A DNA stretch of 13,202 nt, taken from positions 1 to 13,202 of the forward strand of contig JAQUJJ010000103.1 of NCBI GenBank assembly GCA_028681035.1, given 5' to 3'. The DNA comes from Candidatus Cloacimonadota bacterium (GTDB lineage: Bacteria > Cloacimonadota > Cloacimonadia > Cloacimonadales > Cloacimonadaceae). The notes beneath the pieces were generated by a model. It did not search any database. It saw nothing but the letters and a program-made list of their open reading frames with translations, and was not told the DNA's origin. This document shows, one piece after another, positions 6,363 to 13,202 of the stretch (positions are counted from its first letter, which is position 1; every line of letters begins with the position of its first letter). The position numbers were made by a program, and so were the translations under genes.

Positions 6363-6959
6363 CTAATCCCTTAAATGCTCAGTTTGCTTCAGCAAGTATT
6401 TGCCCAACACATCATATTCCACATTCACAACATCGCCTGATTTCAAGCCTGACAAGTTTGAATTGGAAAGCGTATGCCCGATCAGTGCCACAGAGAAATA
6501 GGCAGAACGAAGCTCGGCAACTGTGAGGCTAACTCCATTTATAGCAACAGAACCTTGGTTTACCAAGAGCTTGCGATCTTCGTTCACCAACTGAAAGCGG
6601 AGATAATCCGTGCCTTCAAGTTTGATGCGGGATATTACCCTAATAGCACGATCAACATGCCCTTGCAGCCAATGCCCATCCAAACGATCACCCATTTTAA
6701 GAGCACGTTCAAGGTTTAGCTTATTGCCTATTTGCCAGGTTTTGGCAGTGCTTTTCTCCAGCGTTTCGTGCATTATCTCCACACTAAAGCTGGTGTTATC
6801 AAACTCTATCACGGTTAAACAAATACCATTACAAGCTATGCTGCTGCCAACTTTAATATCGCTAAATATAGCGGGTCGTTCAATGCGCAGCATCTTTTTG
6901 CCATTCAAGGCAGTTATTTGAAGAATCTTAGCAGTGCTTTCTATGATACCTGTGAACAT
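6363..6959 (-). CDS. ribE: Riboflavin synthase, alpha subunit
   Basis: Converts two molecules of 6,7-dimethyl-8-ribityllumazine into riboflavin and a pyrimidinedione, the last step of riboflavin synthesis, in the cytoplasm. The 198-residue protein has the two homologous lumazine-binding domains: the first opens with MFTGIIES and carries NGICLTV (44-50) and GHWLQGHVD (95-103); the second carries NGVSLTV (141-147) and GHTLSNSNL (161-169). The start is set at ATG 6957-6959 because the family begins with MFTGI. A longer reading from TTG at 7001 would overlap recR and add 14 residues unlike the family. No clear ribosome site precedes the chosen ATG, which begins seven bases after the recR stop, so expression may rely on coupling. 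No other riboflavin genes are in the window, and no FMN-riboswitch-like leader is seen. Confidence 0.93.
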   Translation of the reverse strand: MFTGIIESTAKILQITALNGKKMLRIERPAIFSDIKVGSSIACNGICLTVIEFDNTSFSVEIMHETLEKSTAKTWQIGNKLNLERALKMGDRLDGHWLQGHVDRAIRVISRIKLEGTDYLRFQLVNEDRKLLVNQGSVAINGVSLTVAELRSAYFSVALIGHTLSNSNLSGLKSGDVVNVEYDVLGKYLLKQTEHLRD

Positions 6960-6966
6960 ATCATTT

Positions 6967-7563
6967 TTACACAGTGTAGCGTCTTTTCCACGCATTTGCA
7001 AGGGTGTTTACGCTGCTATATTCCAAATCTCCCCCAAAAGGGATGCCTGTGGAAAGACGGGTTATCGTAACATGCTTATCTTTAAGTAATTCCCAAAGAT
7101 AATGCATGGTGGCTTCACCCTCTGAAGATGGCTTTAGTGCTAAGATTACTTCCGTAGGCTGCAAGGCAGATATCCTAGTTAATAATTCGGCGGTGTGAAT
7201 CTGTTCGGGACCATAGCCATCAATAGGGGAAAGCAAGTGATTCAATACAAAATAACGCCCTCTGAATTCACTCATATTTTCTATGATTTGGATATCCGAA
7301 TTGCTTTCCACCACACATAGATGTGTATCGTGTCTGTCGGTAGCTTCGCAAATAGGGCAGGGGTCACTCTCGGAAAGCATATTGCAGAGATGGCAGGTGG
7401 TAAAGCTCTCCACCGTAGTTTTTATGGTATCGGCAAGCTGGAGGGCAAAGTTTTTATCCTGAGCTATCAGAAACCAAGCTAAGCGTTGCGCAGTCTTGCG
7501 ACCGATTCCGGGAAAGCGGTTTAGAGATTGAACAAGCTTTTCAAGGTTTTCTGAAAGGATCAT
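6967..7563 (-). CDS. recR: Recombination mediator protein RecR
   Basis: RecR works with RecO (and RecF) to load RecA onto gapped, SSB-coated DNA in recombinational repair. The 198 residues match the usual family length. Visible in order: a helix-hairpin-helix (FPGIGRKTAQRLAW, 17-30), a four-cysteine zinc finger (Cys57, Cys60, Cys69, Cys72 in CHLC and CPIC), a Toprim domain (from LCVVESNSD at about 82, with LSPIDGYGPEQ at 111-121 and SSEGEATMHYL at 146-156), and the C-terminal GGDLEYSSVNTLANAWKRR. The ATG overlaps the ebfC stop by one base (TAATG), implying translational coupling. The ebfC-recR pair is a widespread arrangement, often with dnaX upstream; dnaX is absent here. Confidence 0.97.
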   Translation of the reverse strand: MILSENLEKLVQSLNRFPGIGRKTAQRLAWFLIAQDKNFALQLADTIKTTVESFTTCHLCNMLSESDPCPICEATDRHDTHLCVVESNSDIQIIENMSEFRGRYFVLNHLLSPIDGYGPEQIHTAELLTRISALQPTEVILALKPSSEGEATMHYLWELLKDKHVTITRLSTGIPFGGDLEYSSVNTLANAWKRRYTV

Positions 7564-7886
7564 TAAAACATTCCGGGTATCTTCATTCCACCAGTTAATT
7601 TGCCCATAGCATCGCTAGAAGCTTCTGTTACTTGGCTGCTAACTTCTTGCAGGGCTGCAATGATGAGGTCTTCCAGCATTTCCACATCATCGGGATCAAC
7701 GGCTTGGGGATCAATTTTAATGGACACAATCTCGTGCTTACCATTCATCTCTACTTTTACCATGCCACCACCTGAAGAAGCCTGGAAGGTCTTGTTTTCA
7801 AGCTCTTCTTGAGATTTCATCATTTCTTGTTGCATTTTCTGGGCTTGTTTCATTAGGTCTTTCATATTTTTTCCACCTGGAAGCAT
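7563..7886 (-). CDS. ebfC: YbaB/EbfC family nucleoid-associated protein
   Basis: Small DNA-binding protein that dimerises and coats or bends DNA; its exact cellular task is unsettled in the family. The 107 residues from ATG 7884-7886 show a glycine-containing start (MLPGGKNMKDLMKQAQKMQ), a long charged helix, then GGGMVKVEMNGKHEIVSIKIDP and the closing helix ending with KLTGGMKIPGMF. The start is decided by a strong AAGGAG ribosome site (7893-7898) seven bases upstream and by typical family length; a longer frame reaches 7958, but its extra 24 residues do not fit the family and run into the candidate promoter. It is the first gene of the leftward operon and is coupled to recR by a one-base overlap. 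Confidence 0.94.
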   Translation of the reverse strand: MLPGGKNMKDLMKQAQKMQQEMMKSQEELENKTFQASSGGGMVKVEMNGKHEIVSIKIDPQAVDPDDVEMLEDLIIAALQEVSSQVTEASSDAMGKLTGGMKIPGMF

Positions 7887-7892
7887 AGGGAA

Positions 7893-7898
7893 CTCCTT
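7893..7898 (-). promoter_or_regulatory. Ribosome binding site of ebfC
   Basis: AAGGAG on the minus strand, seven bases before the ATG at 7886. It is the strongest Shine-Dalgarno sequence I see in the window and rules in favour of the 107-residue EbfC. Confidence 0.8.
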
Positions 7899-7920
7899 AT
7901 GTGCAATTTTCATTTTGTCC

Positions 7921-7949
7921 CTTATGAAAGAAAGGGGAGTATTCGTCAA
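7921..7949 (-). promoter_or_regulatory. Candidate promoter of the ebfC-recR-ribE-lipoprotein operon
   Basis: On the minus strand, TTGACG (7949-7944) and CATAAG (7926-7921) are separated by 17 bases, matching sigma-70-type boxes at five and four of six positions. Transcription would begin near 7914, giving a leader of about 28 bases that contains the AAGGAG site. No other promoter candidate is needed for the three downstream genes. Confidence 0.45.
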
Positions 7950-8071
7950 GTAAAACAACTAAGTAAGGGTTGGGTTAAGAATGCTGGAGAACTATTACAA
8001 GATTTCGCTGAATCTATCTTCCGAGATAGTTTTACTATTAGCTCTAACTAATAATAAATTCTTATTCAACT

Positions 8072-8193
8072 CTGCCACCTTGTTTATCCGAAAGCGAGCT
8101 GATCGGGATCCGATCGGGATCTCATCGGGTGCAATCCCGATCAAACCCGCTTCAGTACGCCTTCTGATCAGCATCGGATAAGCAAGGCAGGAG
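8072..8193. repeat. Nested palindromic element between ebfC and uvrA
   Basis: The ends are imperfect inverted repeats: 8072-8091 against 8174-8193 match at about 16 of 20 positions, sharing TCGGATAA and CAAGG. Inside lie GCTGATC (8098-8104) against GATCAGC (8166-8172), and GATCGGGAT (8112-8120) against ATCCCGATC (8134-8142). GATCGGGATC also occurs as a direct repeat at 8101-8110. There is no coding capacity for a transposase. It looks like a small non-autonomous mobile element or REP/BIME-like palindrome that would fold into a branched structure if transcribed. The spacer to its left (7959-8071) is AT-rich, without recognisable features beyond a five-base hairpin at about 8013-8030. Confidence 0.6.
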
Positions 8194-8261
8194 AATGCGA
8201 TTTCAGGTTAGCATGTAAATACTTACAAAGAGATACATTAGCCAAATACCTACTTTTTTAT

Positions 8262-8289
8262 TTGACACTAGGGCTAACAAAAATATGCT
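8262..8289 (+). promoter_or_regulatory. uvrA: Candidate uvrA promoter
   Basis: A perfect -35 TTGACA (8262-8267) and TATGCT (8284-8289, four of six matches) are spaced by 16 bases. Transcription would start near 8296, just before the GAGG ribosome site, giving a very short leader. I saw no palindrome overlapping the boxes that I would call an SOS operator. Confidence 0.55.
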
Positions 8290-8309
8290 GCCACAGATGA
8301 GGTAATAAA

Positions 8310-11189
8310 TTGAAGACAAAAATCATTATAAAAGGTGCGCAAGAGCATAACTTAAAGAATATAGATTTGGAAATACCCCGCAATAGCTTAGTGGTGTTTA
8401 CCGGAGTTTCAGGCTCTGGTAAATCCTCTTTAGCATTCGATACCTTGTATGCAGAGGGGCAAAGACGCTATGTGGAATCACTTTCTGCCTATGCACGCCA
8501 GTTTCTGGGGCAGATGGAAAAACCCAAGGTGGATTACATTGAAGGGCTATCTCCGGCGATATCAATAGAACAAAAAGCCTCCAGTAAAAACCCGCGCTCA
8601 ACCGTGGGCACAGCAACAGAGATTTACGACTATTTAAGAGTGCTATTTGCCAGAGTTGGCAAACAGTATTGCTATAATTGCGGAGAGCCGGTGGGTTCTC
8701 AAACTATAGACCAGATGATAGAACACCTGATGCAAAGCCCTTTGGGAACTAAACTGCAAGTATTGGCTCCCTTGGTGCAAAACCGAAAGGGCGAGCATAA
8801 AGAAGAGCTGGAACAGCTTAGGCAGGAAGGCTTTGTCCGAGTTATGATAAACGGACAGTTGCGCAACCTCGAAGAAGAGATTATGCTGGATAAAAAGAGT
8901 AAGCACAGCATAGATGTAGTAGTTGATAGAATTGTACTGAAGGAAGGCATCGAAAGCAGGCTGTCTGAATCTTTAGAGCTTGCCTTAAAGCTAACCGAAG
9001 GCATTGTTAAGATAGAATATAGCGATGAAGGCACCGAAACTATCCTCTCTGCCATGAATGCCTGCGCAAAGTGCAACATCGGCTTCGAAGAGCTTGCTCC
9101 CCAAAGCTTTTCCTTCAACAGCCCCTTAGGTGCTTGTAAACTGTGTAATGGTTTGGGCTATAAATTGGAGTTCGATCCCGATCTGGTGGTTCCAGATCAC
9201 GAAATGAACATCATGGAAGGTGCAGTTGCTGCCTGGGGAAGGCTGGAAGCCAAGCAGGATAGCTGGACTCTGAACACCATTCGCAACCTTGCCAAAGCCT
9301 ATAATTTCTCACTTACCACTCCCTGGTACAAGTTACCCGATATCGCCAAACAGCTAATCCTCTACGGTTCAAAGGGTAAGAAGTTCAAGATTGCCTGGCA
9401 GAACGAGAGCGGCAGTGGCGAATTTATGATGAAACACGAAGGCATCATCCCCCAATTGGAAAGACGCATGCACGAAACAACCTCCGAAGATATGCGCCGC
9501 TATTATATGCAGTTCATAAGCGATAAGCCTTGCCCGGAATGCGATGGAAAGAAGCTGAAACCTTCTTCTTTGGCTGTCAAGATTGGGAATAAGAATATTG
9601 GGGATATTACTGCCATGAGCATCGCTCAGGCGCACGAGTTCTTTGGCAATCTGAAACTTAGCGGCAATAAACTGCTTATCGCCACAGAAGTACTGAAAGA
9701 AATACGCAACAGGTTGGGATTCCTATTAAGCGTAGGTTTACACTATCTTAGTTTAGATAGACGCAGCCCCACCCTGTCCGGTGGCGAAGCGCAGCGTATC
9801 CGTCTTGCAAGCCAGATAGGCAGCCAGTTAGTGGGGGTGATGTACATTCTGGATGAACCAAGCATTGGGCTGCATCAGAGGGATAATGCCAAGCTTGTAC
9901 AGATGCTTGTCCAGCTTAGAGATTTGGGCAACACCGTTATCGTGGTGGAACACGATGAAGACACCATGCGCAGTGCAGATACGATCGTAGATTTTGGTCC
10001 CAAGGCGGGTATCTTTGGCGGTCAGATTGTAGCTCAAGGCACTATAGAGCAGATTATGCAAGACCCAAAATCCCTAACGGGTGCTTATCTTTCAGGCAGG
10101 CTTAAAATACCTATTCCAGAAAAGCGGGTTAAGGCAGATGAGAGGGTTATACGTCTTAAGAACGCCAAACACAACAACCTAAAGAATATCACGGTGGATA
10201 TTCCCATAGGGCTGTTTGTGTGCGTAACCGGAGTATCTGGCAGCGGGAAAAGCAGCCTAATAAACCAGACCCTCTCTCCTTTTCTGCACAACGGCTTTTA
10301 TCGCAGCACGCACAAGGTGGGAGCAGTGGAAGCTATCACTGGCATCGAACATATAGATAAGATTATCTCCATAGACCAGCAGCCGATAGGGCGTACACCT
10401 CGCTCTAACCCTTGCACCTATATAAAGCTATTCGATCCCATTCGTAATCTCTTTTCAGAGCTACCAGCGTCCAAAATGCGTGGCTACAAGCCGGGGCGTT
10501 TCTCTTTCAATGTGAAAGGTGGGCGTTGCGAAGCCTGCGAAGGGGCAGGACTTAAACAGATAGAAATGCACTTTATGGCAGATATTTACGTAACCTGCGA
10601 AGTCTGTAAAGGCAAACGCTACAATCAGGAAACGCTTTCCATCCGTTACAAAGGCAAGAACATTGCCGAAGTGCTGGATATGGATGTGCAGGAAGCTATT
10701 GTGTTCTTCGATGCCATTCCCTCTATAAAGCAGAAACTTAATACTTTGCACGAAGTGGGCTTGGATTACATCAAGCTGGGGCAGGCATCCACCACCCTTT
10801 CCGGTGGTGAGGCACAACGCATCAAGCTATCCCGTGAGCTTAGTAAAACTTCCACAGGCAAAACTTTATACTTACTGGATGAACCTACCACTGGTCTGCA
10901 CTTTTACGATATAAACAACCTCCTCAAAGTGCTAAAGAAACTTGTTGCTATGGGCAATACCGTGGTGGTGATAGAGCATAATCTGGATGTTATCAAATCT
11001 GCCGATTGGGTGATAGACCTAGGTCCCGAAGGGGGAGAAGAGGGTGGTAAGATTGTAGCCCTTGGCACTCCCGAGGATATTATTGCAAGTAAGAACTCTG
11101 CTACGGGTTATCACTTGAAGCAGCACTACGATAGGGAACTGGGTGTGAAACCCAAGGCTGCGAGCAAGAAACTTAAAGTGAAAAAGTGA
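8310..11189 (+). CDS. uvrA: Excinuclease ABC subunit A
   Basis: UvrA is the damage-recognition ATPase of nucleotide excision repair; its dimer scans DNA and hands lesions to UvrB. The 959 residues fit the family (about 940-960). First ABC module: Walker A GVSGSGKSS with Lys38, and signature LSGGEAQR at 489-496 followed by YILDEPSIGLHQRD. Second module: Walker A with Lys647, and signature LSGGEAQR from 830 followed by YLLDEPTTGLHFYD. Zinc-binding pairs are seen in CAKC...CKLC (N-terminal half) and CEAC...CEVC (C-terminal half). The tail is lysine-rich (KAASKKLKVKK). It starts with TTG at 8310; GAGG (8299-8302) lies seven bases upstream and the next residues MKTKIIIKGAQEHNLKN match the usual UvrA start. 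It is transcribed away from the ebfC operon. No uvrB or uvrC is nearby. Confidence 0.98.
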   Translation: MKTKIIIKGAQEHNLKNIDLEIPRNSLVVFTGVSGSGKSSLAFDTLYAEGQRRYVESLSAYARQFLGQMEKPKVDYIEGLSPAISIEQKASSKNPRSTVGTATEIYDYLRVLFARVGKQYCYNCGEPVGSQTIDQMIEHLMQSPLGTKLQVLAPLVQNRKGEHKEELEQLRQEGFVRVMINGQLRNLEEEIMLDKKSKHSIDVVVDRIVLKEGIESRLSESLELALKLTEGIVKIEYSDEGTETILSAMNACAKCNIGFEELAPQSFSFNSPLGACKLCNGLGYKLEFDPDLVVPDHEMNIMEGAVAAWGRLEAKQDSWTLNTIRNLAKAYNFSLTTPWYKLPDIAKQLILYGSKGKKFKIAWQNESGSGEFMMKHEGIIPQLERRMHETTSEDMRRYYMQFISDKPCPECDGKKLKPSSLAVKIGNKNIGDITAMSIAQAHEFFGNLKLSGNKLLIATEVLKEIRNRLGFLLSVGLHYLSLDRRSPTLSGGEAQRIRLASQIGSQLVGVMYILDEPSIGLHQRDNAKLVQMLVQLRDLGNTVIVVEHDEDTMRSADTIVDFGPKAGIFGGQIVAQGTIEQIMQDPKSLTGAYLSGRLKIPIPEKRVKADERVIRLKNAKHNNLKNITVDIPIGLFVCVTGVSGSGKSSLINQTLSPFLHNGFYRSTHKVGAVEAITGIEHIDKIISIDQQPIGRTPRSNPCTYIKLFDPIRNLFSELPASKMRGYKPGRFSFNVKGGRCEACEGAGLKQIEMHFMADIYVTCEVCKGKRYNQETLSIRYKGKNIAEVLDMDVQEAIVFFDAIPSIKQKLNTLHEVGLDYIKLGQASTTLSGGEAQRIKLSRELSKTSTGKTLYLLDEPTTGLHFYDINNLLKVLKKLVAMGNTVVVIEHNLDVIKSADWVIDLGPEGGEEGGKIVALGTPEDIIASKNSATGYHLKQHYDRELGVKPKAASKKLKVKK

Positions 11190-11204
11190 AAAGTTGGGTA
11201 AACT

Positions 11205-13202
11205 ATGAGTATGCATCGCTTCAGTTATTCTCCCTTGACCGCAGGCTCCCATTTAGTAGGCTTAGCGGGAGATTTTAGCGATTGGCAGATTCTTCCTATG
11301 GAAGATATGGGCGGAGTTTTCTTGCTAAATCTGGATATCCCCGAAGGCAGATATGCCTACAAACTTATCGTGGATGGCAATTGGATATTAGACGAAGCCT
11401 GCTCTGCCAAAGAACCTGATAACTTAGGTGGATGGCATTCAATTCTTATAGTCGCAGCTTCCTCTCAGCCCTTCACCTGGGAGGATATCCTCAGCCACAA
11501 AGCGCATAAGAAAACCCAAACTTATATCGATTTATATCGCAGTTCAGAGCACAAGGCAGAGCTGCGTTTCAAGTGGTATCCTTTGCTTGCAAGCGAAGTC
11601 TATTTTGTAAGCCCCAATGCTAAGATAACAATGCAGCACCTGGGAAGAAGCACTCTCTATGATGTGTTTCACATATTCTTAAATACACATGAAACCCTAG
11701 TCTTCCATATTGAAATGGTCTATCAAAATACGCACTACTTTCTGGGGGCAGAGGGCTTGCAGCTTGAAGAAGCAAGCGTTATACCCATAGAGCTGAGACT
11801 AATAGATTACGAAGTATTCGCCGTGCCTGCTTGGCTGAAGGAAAGCGTTGTTTACCAGATATTCCCCGATCGCTTTTGTAATGGCAACCCCGCTATTAAT
11901 CCCGATTTCAGCGAGTGGTATTACGAGGATTGCCACACTCCTCCCCCCGCAGGTGAATATCTCCCCCCAAATAAGGAATATTACCATCTGGTAGATGATT
12001 GGCAGGACATAGCAGGGCTGAAACAAAGCCCCTATTTGCCAGCAGGTAAGCCAGACTGGTGGTCTTTTTATGGCGGTGATTTGGCTGGAGTCGCCTCCAA
12101 GCTGGATTATCTGAAGCAGCTTGGTATATCTGTTATCTATTTCAATCCACTGTGGCAGGCAAAGAGCAACCATAAATATGATTCTGCGGACTATCGCAGC
12201 ATAGACCCCCATTTTGGCATGCCAACAGAGATGAGAGAGTTTGTTCAGCTTGCGCACAGTATGGGTTTACGCATTATTCTGGATGTGGCTTTCAACCACA
12301 CTGGAGAGACTTTCTGGGCGTTTCGTGATTGTGTGGAAAAGGGAGCTGAATCCCCTTATTGGACTTGGTACGATTGGCATAAGTGGCCATTGCCAAGCCC
12401 TTTGCCTATAGATTTCAAGCCCAAGGATTACTATCAATGCTGGTGGGGAATAAAGGACATGCCCGATCTGAACTACGATTTGTCGCGTTTACACCCCGCA
12501 GAAAACGCAATTCGGGATATAAAAGAAGCTGTACCAAACACGGGTTTGGTGGATTATGTTCTTGCTTCAGTGCGGTGGTGGCTGTTGGAAATGGATATCG
12601 ATGGTTTCAGGCTGGATGTGCCGGATGAAGTCCCCTTCTGGTTTTGGGAGCTATTCCGTAAAGAAGTGAAAGCCCTAAAGCCGGATGCCTGGATAGTGGG
12701 GGAGATCTGGAACGATGCCGTGCAGTGGGTGAATGCCCGCTATTTTGATTCCGTGATGAACTATGCTTTTTTCAAGAACCCCGTAACGGAATTCTTCATC
12801 CACAAGCTTATCTCTAAAAGCGAGTTTTGCAAAGTGATAGAGCGGGGCTTATCCTTGCACCCGTTTCATGCCCTGCAAGCAATGATGAACCTCTTGGGTG
12901 GTCACGACACCTATCGCATGTTTGAGCTTGCCAAGGGCGACGTACAGGCGGTTAAACTCGCCATAGTTTTCCAAATGACCTTTATCGGCATGCCCCATAT
13001 CTATTATGGCGACGAGATTGCTATGCTTGGCGCAAAAGACCCCGATAACCGCAGACCCTTCGATTGGGATTGGCAGCATAAGGAGCTTAGTTCCGATATT
13101 CACAAGCTATACACAGAGCTGATTCAGCTCGGAAAAGCACATAAGGTATTTACCGAAGGCAGCTTTGCCTTTCTTCCCTCGACAGATAATCTGCTTGTTT
13201 AT
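11205..13202 (+). CDS. GH13 alpha-amylase-family glycosidase, C-terminus beyond the window
   Basis: Open from ATG 11205 to the last base (666 codons, no stop). Likely hydrolyses alpha-glucan or maltodextrin linkages, in the manner of neopullulanases or cyclomaltodextrinases. Residues about 1-85 resemble an AMPK-type CBM48 glycogen-binding domain (VGLAGDFSDWQ, YAYKLIVDGNW). Residues about 106-200 look like a CBM34-type N-domain. The catalytic barrel begins at about 207 (PAWLKESVVYQIFPDRFCNG). All four GH13 regions are present: DVAFNHTG (360-367), GFRLDVPDE (467-475, nucleophile Asp471), VGEIW with acid/base Glu500, and GGHD with Asp568. No signal peptide is seen, so it is probably cytoplasmic. 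The ribosome site is weak, and ATG 11211 is an alternative start. It begins 15 bases after uvrA with no terminator, so it may be co-transcribed with it. Family is certain; substrate is not. Confidence 0.94.
   Translation, partial: MSMHRFSYSPLTAGSHLVGLAGDFSDWQILPMEDMGGVFLLNLDIPEGRYAYKLIVDGNWILDEACSAKEPDNLGGWHSILIVAASSQPFTWEDILSHKAHKKTQTYIDLYRSSEHKAELRFKWYPLLASEVYFVSPNAKITMQHLGRSTLYDVFHIFLNTHETLVFHIEMVYQNTHYFLGAEGLQLEEASVIPIELRLIDYEVFAVPAWLKESVVYQIFPDRFCNGNPAINPDFSEWYYEDCHTPPPAGEYLPPNKEYYHLVDDWQDIAGLKQSPYLPAGKPDWWSFYGGDLAGVASKLDYLKQLGISVIYFNPLWQAKSNHKYDSADYRSIDPHFGMPTEMREFVQLAHSMGLRIILDVAFNHTGETFWAFRDCVEKGAESPYWTWYDWHKWPLPSPLPIDFKPKDYYQCWWGIKDMPDLNYDLSRLHPAENAIRDIKEAVPNTGLVDYVLASVRWWLLEMDIDGFRLDVPDEVPFWFWELFRKEVKALKPDAWIVGEIWNDAVQWVNARYFDSVMNYAFFKNPVTEFFIHKLISKSEFCKVIERGLSLHPFHALQAMMNLLGGHDTYRMFELAKGDVQAVKLAIVFQMTFIGMPHIYYGDEIAMLGAKDPDNRRPFDWDWQHKELSSDIHKLYTELIQLGKAHKVFTEGSFAFLPSTDNLLVY

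Noticed and set aside
6960..7001. Longer ribE start at TTG 7001, or an FMN riboswitch before ribE
   Set aside because: The longer start overlaps recR and adds residues unlike the family, which begins MFTGI; only seven bases separate recR from ribE, leaving no room for a riboswitch.
7887..7958. N-terminal extension of EbfC
   Set aside because: Outside the usual family length, overlaps the candidate promoter, and the AAGGAG site clearly serves the ATG at 7886.
8200..8309. SOS (LexA) operator before uvrA
   Set aside because: No convincing palindrome overlaps the promoter boxes, and the LexA motif of this lineage is unknown to me.
8699..9118. Leftward ORF of 139 residues
   Set aside because: Antisense within uvrA; serine/leucine-rich composition typical of a reverse-frame shadow.
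11799..12257. Leftward ORF of 152 residues
   Set aside because: Antisense to the GH13 gene across its conserved catalytic-domain start; the GH13 frame is clearly the coding one.

Overview
The window reads as a chromosomal segment of a Gram-negative bacterium of moderate GC content. My best guess is the FCB side of the tree, possibly Candidatus Cloacimonadota. The reasons are a lipoprotein with the PTGGPQDTTKP-type leader familiar from FCB bacteria, a secreted SUMF1-fold protein with an N-terminal beta-sandwich, and a secreted caspase-like protein. This is an inference from protein style; no database search was possible.

Left part (1-4817): the window opens inside a 5S rRNA gene, the end of an rRNA operon. 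A 350-base gene-free spacer follows, with degenerate 16-base tandem repeats and two hairpins. Then three same-strand genes encode exported or membrane-anchored proteins: a SUMF1/FGE-fold protein (461-1504) without the catalytic cysteines of true formylglycine-generating enzymes; a large caspase-like peptidase (1654-3930) with a visible His/Cys dyad and a canonical EF-hand loop; and a DUF4384-like protein (3924-4817) whose start overlaps the caspase stop. A short palindromic repeat is translated in frame at the start of this last gene. The trio is the most system-like part of the window.

Middle (4818-8309): a repeat-bearing spacer, then a compact leftward operon read in the order ebfC (YbaB), recR, ribE and an Ig-like lipoprotein. 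Its genes overlap or lie a few bases apart, and a candidate promoter sits just upstream of ebfC. It combines recombination repair, riboflavin synthesis and an envelope lipoprotein. The 423-base divergent spacer up to uvrA holds a nested-palindrome element of about 120 bases and a good candidate uvrA promoter.

Right part (8310-13202): uvrA, complete and starting with TTG, followed 15 bases later by a GH13 alpha-amylase-family glycosidase. This gene is open to the window edge (666 codons visible, C-terminus missing) and has all four GH13 catalytic regions plus two N-terminal carbohydrate-binding-like domains.

The housekeeping genes look ordinary. The places worth a second look are the SUMF1-like/caspase/DUF4384 cassette next to the rRNA operon and the small palindromic repeats, one of which appears to have remodelled a gene start.
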